Shown: piece after piece, positions 1-7,894 of the stretch
How positions within the stretch are numbered: position 1 is the first letter of the stretch
Layout of the letters: every line of letters starts with the position of its first letter
Origin: Alphaproteobacteria bacterium
GTDB taxonomy: Bacteria > Pseudomonadota > Alphaproteobacteria > UBA8366 > Aestuariispiraceae
Length of the DNA: 19,771 bases
NCBI GenBank assembly: GCA_006844765.1
Contig: SPJV01000049.1
Location: 1-19,771 of the forward strand
Reading direction: 5' to 3'
Program-made: the position numbers and the translations under genes
Notes under the pieces: model-generated
Databases searched by the model: none
What the model saw: only the letters and a program-made list of their open reading frames with translations
What the model was told of the DNA's origin: nothing

Positions 1-107
1 TTTTTATGTGGTATTGGGGTGGCTTTTGAAAACCGGTGTTGGGGCGGTCAGATTTCGGTGGTGCATATCGTGAACCTCCCAAGGGCGTTGCATTGGGAGT
101 GACCTGG

Positions 108-135
108 TTGAAAATCGTCGCGAGAGTGTTATTCT
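108..135 (+). promoter_or_regulatory. candidate sigma70-type promoter upstream of the small ORF and the TPR gene
   Basis: A -35-like TTGAAA (108-113) and a -10-like TATTCT (130-135) are separated by 16 bases, ahead of the ORF starting at 197. The match is partial and alphaproteobacterial promoters are poorly conserved, so this is a candidate only. I see no convincing gene in the first 196 bases. Confidence 0.3.
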
Positions 136-196
136 ATGCGGAGCCGAATACAAATGCTGTCCGGTGAGCGCACGGCATTTCTTGGGAGCCGATTTC

Positions 197-382
197 ATGA
201 AGACCAATGTCACGAAGACCAATGTCACGAAGACACTGTTCACGCGTATCAGCCTTCTTCATCGTAAGCCGGAACTTCGGGTTCTGTCAGTTATCGCAGT
301 GATTGGCGCTGGTTTGGTACTGACCGCGACGATGCCGGGCTTGACGGATGAGATCATCGCGTTGAGTGCTGTTTTCCGGTAA
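197..382 (+). CDS. small hypothetical protein with one predicted membrane segment (61 aa)
   Basis: Not recognised. ATG at 197 has a GGGAG ribosome binding site at 184-188 with good spacing; a GTG at 164 in the same frame would add 11 residues but has no visible site. The protein begins with a repeated KTNVT pentapeptide (two copies plus KT), then a basic stretch, then a hydrophobic run of about 20 residues (around residues 28-47) that could span the membrane once, and a short tail. It stops at 382, only six bases before the TTG start of the TPR-glycosyltransferase gene, so the two may be cotranscribed and translationally coupled. The tandem 15-bp duplication inside it and the absence of a known family leave open that it is a leader ORF or not a gene. 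Confidence 0.4.
   Translation: MKTNVTKTNVTKTLFTRISLLHRKPELRVLSVIAVIGAGLVLTATMPGLTDEIIALSAVFR
199..234 (+). repeat. 15-bp tandem duplication, 2 copies plus a 6-base partial
   Basis: GAAGACCAATGTCAC occurs at 199-213 and again at 214-228, followed by the partial copy GAAGAC. In the frame of the small ORF starting at 197 it encodes the duplicated KTNVT peptide, so the duplication is frame-preserving. Confidence 0.85.
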
Positions 383-388
383 GGGCAC

Positions 389-2500
389 TTGTCGACGGGT
401 CGATTGAGCCGCGAAGACCTTGTTGTCTTGGCGCAAACGGCCCATGAGCGCCACAGCGCGGGCGCGCTTGATGAGGCGAAATCGCTTTATCAGAAAATCC
501 TCAACACTGTTCCCGGGCATTTCAACACACTGCACATGATGGGCGTTGCTCTGGCTCAGCAAGGGGCTGATGCCGATGCAATTACCTTTCTGAAACGAGC
601 GGTTGGGGTAAAGCCTCAGGATGCGGACTGTCTGAACAATCTGGGAAGTGCCCAGGCACGAAGTGGCGATCTGGCAGGAGCGGCGGATAGCTTTACCAAG
701 GCGCTTGATGCCAGCCCCGGGCATATGTCGGCACGCGACAACCGTGTTCGGGCCTGGCGTGGCTTGGGGCGGGTGGAGGATGCTCTCTCAGACCTTCAAG
801 TGCTCGCAGACGCGGCGCCGACGGAGCCACGGCCCCTGGTCACCGCAGCGCAAGTCTGTCTTGAGGCAAAGCTTTGGCCGGATGCGATCGGATTTCTGGA
901 TCAGGCAACCGCGTTGTTGCCGGATAACCCGAATGTCTGGTTCATGCGCGCTGTTGCCTTGCGGGAGACGGGGGCGTTGGAGGAAGCCGCAGCCAGTCTT
1001 GAGCGGACGATTGCCCTTCGCCCTAGCTTGCCGCAGGCGCATTCCAATCTTGGCGTTGTTAAGCGCGCGTTGGGGCAGATCGAGGCGGCGCTGGCATGCC
1101 ACGACCGAGCGCTCGCCCTAGCCCCGGATGACATTGATTTTCACATCAATCGCAGTGGCTGCCTTTTGGATTTGGAACGCTTTGAAGACGCTGTCGAAAG
1201 TCTCAGTATTATCTTGAAATCCCGTCCGGATGACGCGATGGCGTATTTCGACAGGGCGAGCGCTTATTTCGGCTTGAAGCGGGATGAGGCGGCACTGGCG
1301 GACTTGGATAAGGCTATTTCCCTTCGCCCGGATCATGCCGGCGCACATACTAATCGCGGCGGTGTCTTGCGCCGGATGGGGCGTAGCAGAGAAGCAATAG
1401 AATGCTTCCGTCAGTCGCTATCCTTGGAGGCTGACAATCCCGATGTCCTTCAACAGTTGGGGCTTGCCTTTAATGACTGTAATGACGCGGCGGCGGCGTT
1501 GGACTGCTTTGATCGCGCCCTTACCCTAGAACCGGATCATGCGGAATCCCAATGGGGAAAGGCGGTCACGCTGTTGGAAGACCAGCATTATCGTGACGGT
1601 TGGCACCTCTATCGCCGGCGTTTCGGTGCGCGGGATCGTCAGGGTGACTATCTCCAAACATCAAAGCCGGAATGGGTTCCCGGCACCCTGGGCCGTCTGC
1701 TGGTCTGGCCGGAGCAGGGGGTGGGCGATGAAATCATGTTTGCAGGATTGATTCCTGATCTGCTCGACAATCATGAGGATGTTACCCTGGCGGCGGATCC
1801 GCGATTGCATGGGTTGTTGGGGCGGTCGCTCCCGGATCGTTTGACGATTGCGTCACGCCCGCATTTGCCGGATGAGAGCACCTATGACCACCACCTGCCG
1901 ATGGGGGAGTTGGCGCGCCTGTTCCGCTCTGAACCGGAAGCGTTTGACGCTGCACGCCACCCCTATTTGCAGGCCGACCCGTACCGTGTTCAGCAAATCC
2001 GCGAAACCTATGCGCCGGGTGAGAAAGACCGTCTGATTGGCATTAGCTGGCGCACTACAAATCCGACAACTGGGCATTATCGCTCGATACCGTTGAAACA
2101 GTTTGTTGCGGGGCTACCAGATCAGGCGACCGCCCTTGTAAGCCTTCAATATGGTGATGTCGGGGACGAGATCACGGCGGTGCAGGCAGAATGCGGCGTA
2201 GCGCTGGATCCTGTAGTGGGGGTGGATAAATGGAATGATATCGATGGCTTAGCGGCATTGATCGCGGCTTGCGATTTGGTCATTTCTGTCGATAACACCA
2301 CGGTTCATCTCGCCGGGGCGCTGGGCAAAGACGTGCGGATATTGCTGCCCTTTCTGGCGGATTGGCGCTGGCCACGTTATGGCGCGAAGACCCCGTGGTA
2401 TCCTTCCGCAACGCTTTACCGGCAAGAAGAAGACGCTGGATGGGATGCTGTCCTCGCCCAACTAAAGTCCGACCTTGAGACTTTATTTGCGACCCAATGA
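389..2500 (+). CDS. TPR-repeat protein with C-terminal GT-B glycosyltransferase-like (heptosyltransferase/GT9-type) domain
   Basis: Residues about 14-387 form eleven consecutive 34-residue tetratricopeptide repeats (typical ends: ALxLxPDxxxA), followed by a degenerate twelfth (GWHLYRRRF, about 388-421). From about residue 430 the protein changes to a GT-B-like fold: a glycine-rich PEQGVGDEIMFAGLIPDL segment, GISWRTT, and near the C-terminus CDLVISVDNTTVHLAGALGK, the nucleotide-sugar-binding type signature of ADP-heptose LPS heptosyltransferase relatives. Proteins of this architecture are frequent in Rhodospirillales, often near flagellar or surface-polysaccharide genes; the acceptor cannot be told from sequence. 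The start chosen is TTG at 389 with an AAGG ribosome site just upstream; no better in-frame start was seen. No signal peptide, so cytoplasmic. The stop directly abuts the stop of the convergent nitroreductase. Confidence 0.85.
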   Translation: MSTGRLSREDLVVLAQTAHERHSAGALDEAKSLYQKILNTVPGHFNTLHMMGVALAQQGADADAITFLKRAVGVKPQDADCLNNLGSAQARSGDLAGAADSFTKALDASPGHMSARDNRVRAWRGLGRVEDALSDLQVLADAAPTEPRPLVTAAQVCLEAKLWPDAIGFLDQATALLPDNPNVWFMRAVALRETGALEEAAASLERTIALRPSLPQAHSNLGVVKRALGQIEAALACHDRALALAPDDIDFHINRSGCLLDLERFEDAVESLSIILKSRPDDAMAYFDRASAYFGLKRDEAALADLDKAISLRPDHAGAHTNRGGVLRRMGRSREAIECFRQSLSLEADNPDVLQQLGLAFNDCNDAAAALDCFDRALTLEPDHAESQWGKAVTLLEDQHYRDGWHLYRRRFGARDRQGDYLQTSKPEWVPGTLGRLLVWPEQGVGDEIMFAGLIPDLLDNHEDVTLAADPRLHGLLGRSLPDRLTIASRPHLPDESTYDHHLPMGELARLFRSEPEAFDAARHPYLQADPYRVQQIRETYAPGEKDRLIGISWRTTNPTTGHYRSIPLKQFVAGLPDQATALVSLQYGDVGDEITAVQAECGVALDPVVGVDKWNDIDGLAALIAACDLVISVDNTTVHLAGALGKDVRILLPFLADWRWPRYGAKTPWYPSATLYRQEEDAGWDAVLAQLKSDLETLFATQ

Positions 2501-3178
2501 TCAGTCGCTGAAGCCAAACATCTGCGTGAATTCTTCGACCTCAGCCCGATCTGTTCGCAGTCGATTGATCGGCGCGGTCTCGTCCATTTTCCCCAACGCG
2601 ATGGCGCAGAAGAACATCCAATCCTTCGGTGGCTCGAGATGCCGGGTAAGCAGACTGTGCCACTGTCCCCAGGCTTCCTGGGCACAGCTGTGGAGACCAT
2701 GCTCCCGCGCCAATAACATGATGCTTTGCAAAAACATGCCCGCATCCGCCCATTGTGGCGCGCCCATCGAGCGGTCCAGATAGACGAACAATCCGACAGG
2801 GGCACCGAAAAGCTCGAAGTTTCTACGGAACTGGTCTCGGCGCCCGGCTTTGTTTTCTCTCGTCACGCCGATCAGGTCGTAAAGATCCTCGCCGCATTTG
2901 AAGCGCCGGGCTGCATAGGGTTCCTTCAGCGGATTGGGGTAGACTTGGTATTCCCAAGGTTCCCCCCGGGGCAGGTCGGCCATCGTTGCCGCTACGTCTT
3001 GCTTGATCGCGTCCAGGGCCTCCCCAGCGACGGCGAAGACTTGCCAGGGTTGCAGGTTGCCGCCCGAAGGCGCACGTGCCGCGCCGGACAGTATCTCACG
3101 GATTGTTTTTGCCGGGACCGTGTCAGGCAGAAATGCCCGGCAGGAAATGCGGCTATCCAGTGCTTCTGAAACTTTCAT
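2501..3178 (-). CDS. nitroreductase family protein (FMN-dependent)
   Basis: A 225-residue protein of the NAD(P)H:FMN nitroreductase fold. Visible marks are the N-terminal phosphate-binding pattern DSRISCRAF (Arg10, Ser12, Arg14), the APSGGNLQPWQ loop at about 36-46, a central WADAGMFLQSIMLLAREHGL helix and the closing IALGKMDETAPINRLRTDR segment usual in this family. Members are homodimeric flavoenzymes that reduce nitro groups, quinones or similar acceptors; the natural substrate is unknown. The ATG at 3178 was preferred over an upstream in-frame start at 3247 because it matches the usual family N-terminus (MKVSEAL...) and has an AAAGG site. It lies 10 bases downstream of the arsC-type gene on the same strand, so the two probably form one operon. 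Confidence 0.9.
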   Translation of the reverse strand: MKVSEALDSRISCRAFLPDTVPAKTIREILSGAARAPSGGNLQPWQVFAVAGEALDAIKQDVAATMADLPRGEPWEYQVYPNPLKEPYAARRFKCGEDLYDLIGVTRENKAGRRDQFRRNFELFGAPVGLFVYLDRSMGAPQWADAGMFLQSIMLLAREHGLHSCAQEAWGQWHSLLTRHLEPPKDWMFFCAIALGKMDETAPINRLRTDRAEVEEFTQMFGFSD

Positions 3179-3188
3179 CGGGGCGCCT

Positions 3189-3536
3189 TTAGAGGATTTC
3201 CAGAACTTGTTCCGGTGGTCGACCGAGCCGCGCCTTGCCATTGGCAATCACGATCGGTCTCTCGATCAGGCTCGGATTATCTGCCATCGCTTGGATCAGG
3301 GCCGCGTCGTCTGAGACTTCCTTGAGGCCAAGCTCCTTATAAACCGCTTCTTTGGTGCGCATCAGTTCGCGTGCTGATGTGAAGCCAAGCATGGTGAGCA
3401 ATCCCTGGATCGTTGCCGCATCAGGCGGGTCTTGCAGATAGAGCACCGTTTCCGGCTCAATCCCCTTCTCTTGAAGAAGCGCCAGGGTCTGGCGAGATTT
3501 TGAACAACGCGGATTGTGATAGATGCTGACGGACAT
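3189..3536 (-). CDS. arsC: ArsC-family arsenate reductase (glutaredoxin type) or YfgD-like relative
   Basis: A 115-residue thioredoxin-fold protein with the full ArsC signature. The N-terminus reads IYHNPRCSKSRQTL with the redox cysteine at residue 11. The three arginines that bind the oxyanion in the plasmid R773-type enzymes are present (Arg60, Arg93 and Arg106, the last two in ERPIVI and LGRPPE). The family reduces arsenate to arsenite using glutathione and glutaredoxin. No arsenite efflux pump or ArsR regulator is in the window, and chromosomal members are often called YfgD/ArsC-like without proven arsenate activity. The gene is first of a probable two-gene unit with the nitroreductase and is divergent from the dioxygenase gene, with about 200 bases between them. 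Confidence 0.88.
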   Translation of the reverse strand: MSVSIYHNPRCSKSRQTLALLQEKGIEPETVLYLQDPPDAATIQGLLTMLGFTSARELMRTKEAVYKELGLKEVSDDAALIQAMADNPSLIERPIVIANGKARLGRPPEQVLEIL

Positions 3537-3743
3537 GACCGAATGGGCCTCGCTTTGGCAGGGTTAAGACTCTGGGGTCGCGGAAGGTCTTCGGCACCCC
3601 GTCAAAACAGATATCGCGTCTTCAGATGCGGTGCAATCGCGTGGGTGATTGTCGCTTCCTCACAACGGCGGTCTTTTCAAGCGCACCAACTGAATTTAGC
3701 GTGCGTTTTTGATCCGCAGTTTTGCCATAGGAGGACATTAGAG

Positions 3744-4583
3744 ATGACAGTGTTGAACGAAGAGATCGGGACGCGGTTTCGGGAAGACGGTGTCGTCGTG
3801 TTGCGCGGGGCCGTGTCCCCGGATTGGATTGAAACACTCCGCAAAGGGCTAGACCGAAACATTGCCGAACCGGGCCCGCACCGCCGGGAATATACGAAGG
3901 AAGGCGCCTCAGGGCAGTTCTTTGGCGATTATTGCAACTGGGACCGGATCAAGGAGTATCGGGATTTCGTCTTCTCCTCCCCGACCGCGGATATAGCAGG
4001 CGAGCTGATGGGCTCTGATAAGGTCAATCTGTTCCACGAACATGTGGTGGTGAAAGAACCGAATACTGGGGAGCGAACCCCCTGGCATCATGATCAACCC
4101 TATTATTGCGTCGATGGAAACGACTCGGTCAGCATATGGATTCCGCTGGATCCTGTGCCGCTGGGACGGGGCGTTGAGTTTGTGCGGGGGTCCCATAAAT
4201 GGGACCGCTGGTTTACGCCGACCAAATTTACCGGCACGGACTACGAACGTAACGAGCAGGAACAATCCGAACGAATCCCTGATATCGAGGCGGACCGGGA
4301 TAACTATGATATCGTATCCTTTGGTCTTGAGGTCGGAGATGCCGTCGCCTTCCATTTTCGCACGGTGCATGGCGCGCCCGGAAATGTGTCAGCAGATACC
4401 CGCCGCCGTGCAATTTCCTTCCGCTGGACCGGGGACGATGCGCGCTTCGCCATTCGGACCGGCGAGATGTCACCGCCTTTTCTCGACTTCGAAGGATGCA
4501 CTCATAAGCCGGGCGATGTCCTGGACAGCGCTCTATGGCCGGTGGTGCGTCAGATCGGGCAGGGGGCTGCCTCGACAGGGTAA
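3744..4583 (+). CDS. phytanoyl-CoA dioxygenase (PhyH) family protein
   Basis: A 279-residue Fe(II)/2-oxoglutarate-dependent dioxygenase of the PhyH family. The iron-binding HxD is seen in PWHHDQPYY (His115, Asp117), the distal histidine in FRTVHGAPGN (His209), and the 2-oxoglutarate-binding arginine is one of those in RRRAISFRW (about 221-222). WIPLDPVPLGRGVEFVRGSHKW is characteristic of the bacterial branch. The substrate is unknown; bacterial relatives hydroxylate varied small molecules. The start at 3744 is fixed by a near-perfect AGGAGGA site (3729-3735). The same frame is open further upstream to 3516, but that would overlap the divergent arsC gene and lacks a ribosome site. It converges on the binding-protein gene with 14 bases between stops. 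Confidence 0.9.
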   Translation: MTVLNEEIGTRFREDGVVVLRGAVSPDWIETLRKGLDRNIAEPGPHRREYTKEGASGQFFGDYCNWDRIKEYRDFVFSSPTADIAGELMGSDKVNLFHEHVVVKEPNTGERTPWHHDQPYYCVDGNDSVSIWIPLDPVPLGRGVEFVRGSHKWDRWFTPTKFTGTDYERNEQEQSERIPDIEADRDNYDIVSFGLEVGDAVAFHFRTVHGAPGNVSADTRRRAISFRWTGDDARFAIRTGEMSPPFLDFEGCTHKPGDVLDSALWPVVRQIGQGAASTG

Positions 4584-4605
4584 GCGGGCTAAAGCCGTTA
4601 GCCGC
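4584..4605. terminator. possible hairpin between convergent genes (no clear U-tract)
   Basis: GCGGGCTAA (4584-4592) pairs with TTAGCCGC (4598-4605) apart from one bulged G, with a 5-base loop. It lies directly after the dioxygenase stop and covers the stop codon of the opposing binding-protein gene. There is no run of T on either side, so intrinsic termination is uncertain. Confidence 0.3.
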
Positions 4606-5749
4606 CTGGGATAAGTGGTTTCAGCAAGGATACGATTGAGAACTTGTACCCGTCATTCGTCGCCCGATAGGCTTGCGAGAAGAACCGGAAATCCAAGCGG
4701 TTCCAGTTTTTCTGATCCATCAAGACAGCAATGGTCGACGCGTTCTCTGCATTGGCGATGCCGTATTTGATCTCATAGCTTGATTGAAAGCGGGCGAAGT
4801 CAAAGCCTTGCGCGTGGTCATGAGCCAAAACAATGGCCGCTGGACCGGTCATGAAGCTACCGCCGACCGCTGCGGAAATTCTACCCGAAGCAATCGCGGA
4901 GATGGTTTGTTTCGACCAACCGAAATTTCCGATCATGGCATCGACGCCGGCGACCAATCGCGTTCTTTCGGAAAGCGTGGTGAAGACGGCATGGGCCATA
5001 TATGCACTCTCTGTCAGATAGAGGCGCCCGCCGGACCAGGATTTGAAGGCTTCTTCCGATTCTTTAACAGCATTTTGATAGTTCCAACCGGCAAACCCGA
5101 CATAGCCAAGTTTTACATCGCCTCTTTCTGAAACTTGGGCATTTATGCCGCGAAACCGTCGCTGCGTCGTCGGATCGGCCCGATGGCTCAGGATAACATG
5201 GATTCCATAAACCTGTTTGTCATGCAGGCGCCGTATCTCGGCATGGTCGAGCAACGCTTTGGTCAGGATGTGGCCGCCCCGCTCATGATCAGACAGGACT
5301 TCGCCGATCCAGAAATTGTATTTTTCACGCGGTGACCCATAGAGTGCCTGATCCTGTTTGGATAACCCACCACCGATCATAATCGAATGGACGCCGGCAC
5401 GCTCTGCCAGCCCCAATATGCGTAACCCGGCGTCACGCTCGTTCGGATAAAGGAGATAGGTGGGTTTGTTCGCACGGGCCAGAATTTCCCTTGCGATGCG
5501 GACCATGCGCCCGTGATCACCATTTGCGTGATGAATCTCAAGATTCATTCCAAGGTCGGCAGCCGCCTTGCTCATCAAGGCCAGCTCAAGCGACCATTTA
5601 GGATCCTTCGGGCCTTGGGGGCTAATCACAGCAATGTTCGCGTTGTTAGCGGCGTGACCAGTATTCCCGCCAAACCACACCAGACAGGCTAGCAATATGG
5701 ATAACGCAAGCATCAGCCGGCGGTGCAAGTGTTTTACTTTAAGTCTCAT
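4598..5749 (-). CDS. periplasmic substrate-binding protein, sugar/AI-2 (RbsB/LuxP-like) type, orphan
   Basis: A 383-residue type I periplasmic binding protein. Residues 1-33 form a signal peptide: basic KVKHLHRR, a hydrophobic core, and a GHA|A cleavage site. An LLAC at 19-22 resembles a lipobox, but the hydrophobic residues after it argue against a lipoprotein. The mature part begins with NIAVISPQGPKDPKW, as in ribose- or LuxP-like proteins, has the hinge-type segment GVHSIMIGGG, a conserved WIGEVLSDHERGGHIL stretch and the second-lobe segment RLVAGVDAMIGNFGWSKQTISAIASGRISAAVGG. No ABC permease or ATPase lies nearby; instead it is divergent from an MHYT-domain histidine kinase. Binding proteins in this position (LuxP with LuxQ, TorT with TorS) often present ligand to a kinase, so a signalling role is inferred. 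The ligand is unknown. Uptake with a remote transporter remains possible. Confidence 0.82.
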   Translation of the reverse strand: MRLKVKHLHRRLMLALSILLACLVWFGGNTGHAANNANIAVISPQGPKDPKWSLELALMSKAAADLGMNLEIHHANGDHGRMVRIAREILARANKPTYLLYPNERDAGLRILGLAERAGVHSIMIGGGLSKQDQALYGSPREKYNFWIGEVLSDHERGGHILTKALLDHAEIRRLHDKQVYGIHVILSHRADPTTQRRFRGINAQVSERGDVKLGYVGFAGWNYQNAVKESEEAFKSWSGGRLYLTESAYMAHAVFTTLSERTRLVAGVDAMIGNFGWSKQTISAIASGRISAAVGGSFMTGPAAIVLAHDHAQGFDFARFQSSYEIKYGIANAENASTIAVLMDQKNWNRLDFRFFSQAYRATNDGYKFSIVSLLKPLIPGG

Positions 5750-6028
5750 AGTGCACTCTTTTGCGTTTTGAACGCCGCCGCGATGTATCCAGATTTGGCC
5801 CTATATCGCACCTGAACCCCTATATTCCAAGTGTGGGATTTTGGCCCAGGAGTGAGGTTACGGCATCTGAGTGAAAGGAAGATGACCGGTCCCGTGTTGC
5901 CGCTCCCCAGGAGTGAGGGGGCACCCCAATTGATTAGGGATTTGTTCATTATTTCCATGGCATTATTCAAACTCTGCCTGAATAGCCAATCACGGCTCTG
6001 GGATTCTTTTAAATTGGGAGAGATTTGG
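5750..6028. promoter_or_regulatory. divergent control region of binding protein and MHYT kinase, with a 13-bp direct repeat
   Basis: This AT-richer stretch separates the two divergent starts. It contains the perfect 13-base direct repeat CCCAGGAGTGAGG at 5845-5857 and 5906-5918, with starts 61 bases apart (close to six helical turns), a spacing suited to cooperative regulator binding. Several TATA-like words lie near 5812-5826, but I could not assign a convincing -35/-10 pair on either strand. If the kinase actually starts at 5831 or 5882, part of this region would be coding. Confidence 0.45.
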
Positions 6029-7789
6029 TTGTCAGGACTGTTAGACCTGATTTCATGGTTGGTGCCCATCGCGCCACCAGAGCTGGATCGAAGTTCGGGA
6101 TATTCGCCGACCTATGATTCTACGATGGTGACGCTATCAATCGCTATTGGCGTCTTGGGATCCTATGCAGCGTTTGCGCTGGCTGAACAAACCCGGGCGA
6201 GTTTGACCCGGAATGAGTGGCTCTCCTGGCTGGCAGGTGGGGGCATCGTTCTGGGTGGGGCAATATGGACTTTGCATTTTGTTGGAATGCTTGCATGGCA
6301 CGTCCCGATCCCCATTCAGTATGATTTTCTCACGACACTTCTATCAGCTTTGCCGGCGATTGCTGCCGGTTCCATAATGTTGGCTGTCATCTCGGTCAAA
6401 AATCCCTCGACCAGCGCGATTGTGGGCGGCGGCGTCTTGATGGGGCTGGGCATTGGTACGATGCATTACGCTGGTATGAATGCGATCATTGTTGAAACCC
6501 TGATTTATTATGATCCCTTCTATTTTTTAGCCTCTGTCGGTGCAGCGGTCTCCCTGTCCATTCTGGCTCTTTTTGTGAAATCCGCCGTGGTTAATGCGGA
6601 GGGTGCGCCGTACAGGGTGGTTCGTATCTTTGGCGCGTCGGTGCTGATGGGCGCCGCGATTGCTGTCACTCATTATACGGGAATGGCTGCAGCGATTTGC
6701 ATCTCGCCCCAAGGAGTGGCGCTTGGTGAGAGCAATACCGTATTCCTGGCGGTCGCGGTTTCACTGGCCTCAACTGTTCTACTGCTCTTTGCGATCCTTG
6801 CAGGGCAATTGGGGAAGAGGCTTCGCAGTATTCCTCGCCTGAAACAAGAAATCGAAAGGCGACGTGTCGCGGAAAGAGCGTTGGAGGCGAGTAGGGAAGC
6901 GCTTGCGGTCAGTCATTTTGAGCTTGAGAACCGGGTGGAGCAACGCACCCGCGAACTCCTGCTTGAAGTGAAAGAGCGGGAACTTGCGGAACAGAAACTG
7001 CTTGAAGCCTTGCGGGAGGTTCAACAGGCCAACGAGATGAAATCGCGTTTTTTATCGCATGTCAGCCACGAATTGCGGACACCTTTGAACGGGATCATCG
7101 GCTATCTGGAATATCTGTCTTCAGGTGCCTATCGGACAATGGAGGTCGAGAAAGTTGAAGAGATTTTTTCTGATATACTGGGGGCCAGCAATCATCTTTT
7201 GTCGCTGATCGAGGATGTTCTTGATCTTGCACGGATTGAAGCTGGTAAGCAGGAGGTTCATCCAGAAGAGCTTCGTGTCGAGGATGCTGTTCAAGCCAGT
7301 GTTTCGCTTGTTGCCCCGGACCTAGAAAATAAGTGCATTTCTTTGCGGGTGAAGCATGATGACCCCGACGCGGTCGTGAAATGCGATGCCAAACATTTAC
7401 GCCAGATCCTCATCAACGTGACCGCTAATGCCATTAAATACACGAGCCCTAACAGCGTCATCGAAGTCTATTCGAAGAATAGTGGTGTGGACGGTATCGA
7501 AATTTCTGTCACCGATAATGGGCAAGGAATCCCTGCATCGGAGCTCCCGCTTGTCTTTAAGGAATTTGAGCGCTCTGAAGGTGCGATGGTCAGTACGAAT
7601 GAAGGGGCAGGTTTGGGGCTTCCACTCTCCCTTCGTCTGACGGAGATTAATGGTGGCACCTTGATTTTGGAAAGTGAGGAAGGAAAGGGCACAAAGGTAA
7701 CTGTCATTCTCCCGAGTGCAGGCGCGGAAAGTTCTGCTGCGAACTTACCGGCCTTCAAGGCGGTATCAGCGGTGTTACCAATCCAATAG
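6029..7789 (+). CDS. MHYT-domain sensor histidine kinase
   Basis: A membrane histidine kinase of about 586 residues. The N-terminal part holds three copies of the MHYT signature, LHFVGM, MHYAGM and THYTGM (histidines near residues 83, 146 and 215 from the chosen start), set in about seven hydrophobic segments. MHYT domains are proposed to sense oxygen, CO or NO through a bound metal, probably copper. A coiled coil (about 270-334) leads to the HisKA domain with SHELRTP (phospho-His about 347), then the ATPase with the N box (NVTANAIKYT), G1 (DNGQGIP), F box and G2 (GAGLGLPLS). There is no receiver domain. The TTG at 6029 was chosen for its GGGAGAG site; alternatives in frame are GTG 5831, ATG 5882 (short-spaced AAGGAAG) and ATG 5957. 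It is followed by the HPt-pseudoreceiver gene after 105 bases and is divergent from the binding protein. Confidence 0.88.
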   Translation: MSGLLDLISWLVPIAPPELDRSSGYSPTYDSTMVTLSIAIGVLGSYAAFALAEQTRASLTRNEWLSWLAGGGIVLGGAIWTLHFVGMLAWHVPIPIQYDFLTTLLSALPAIAAGSIMLAVISVKNPSTSAIVGGGVLMGLGIGTMHYAGMNAIIVETLIYYDPFYFLASVGAAVSLSILALFVKSAVVNAEGAPYRVVRIFGASVLMGAAIAVTHYTGMAAAICISPQGVALGESNTVFLAVAVSLASTVLLLFAILAGQLGKRLRSIPRLKQEIERRRVAERALEASREALAVSHFELENRVEQRTRELLLEVKERELAEQKLLEALREVQQANEMKSRFLSHVSHELRTPLNGIIGYLEYLSSGAYRTMEVEKVEEIFSDILGASNHLLSLIEDVLDLARIEAGKQEVHPEELRVEDAVQASVSLVAPDLENKCISLRVKHDDPDAVVKCDAKHLRQILINVTANAIKYTSPNSVIEVYSKNSGVDGIEISVTDNGQGIPASELPLVFKEFERSEGAMVSTNEGAGLGLPLSLRLTEINGGTLILESEEGKGTKVTVILPSAGAESSAANLPAFKAVSAVLPIQ

Positions 7790-7809
7790 TTTGCAATTTC
7801 ATTAATTTT

Positions 7810-7829
7810 GGCGTTGCCCGAACGCCTTT
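7810..7829 (+). terminator. weak hairpin between kinase and HPt gene (attenuator or leaky terminator)
   Basis: GGCGTT (7810-7815) pairs with AACGCC (7821-7826) across a 5-base loop and is followed by only TTT. It could partly uncouple expression of the kinase from the downstream HPt gene, but is too weak to call a firm terminator. Confidence 0.3.
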
Positions 7830-7894
7830 GGGTGACAGCATTCGATGGGCGTGCCAATTTCCCAGCCAGTTAGTTTAACAGGGGTCAAGGATCG

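Noticed and set aside
4..243. Minus-strand 79-codon frame at the window start
   Set aside because: The MNSVFVTLVFVTLVF start is the translation of the 15-bp duplication on the opposite strand; there is no ribosome site or family likeness.
3516..3743. N-terminal extension of the PhyH protein from 3516
   Set aside because: It overlaps the divergent arsC gene, has no family similarity, and the strong AGGAGGA site fixes the start at 3744.
5750..6028. TATA-like words near 5812-5826 as promoters for the divergent pair
   Set aside because: No -35 element at a proper distance was found on either strand, so no specific promoter is called.
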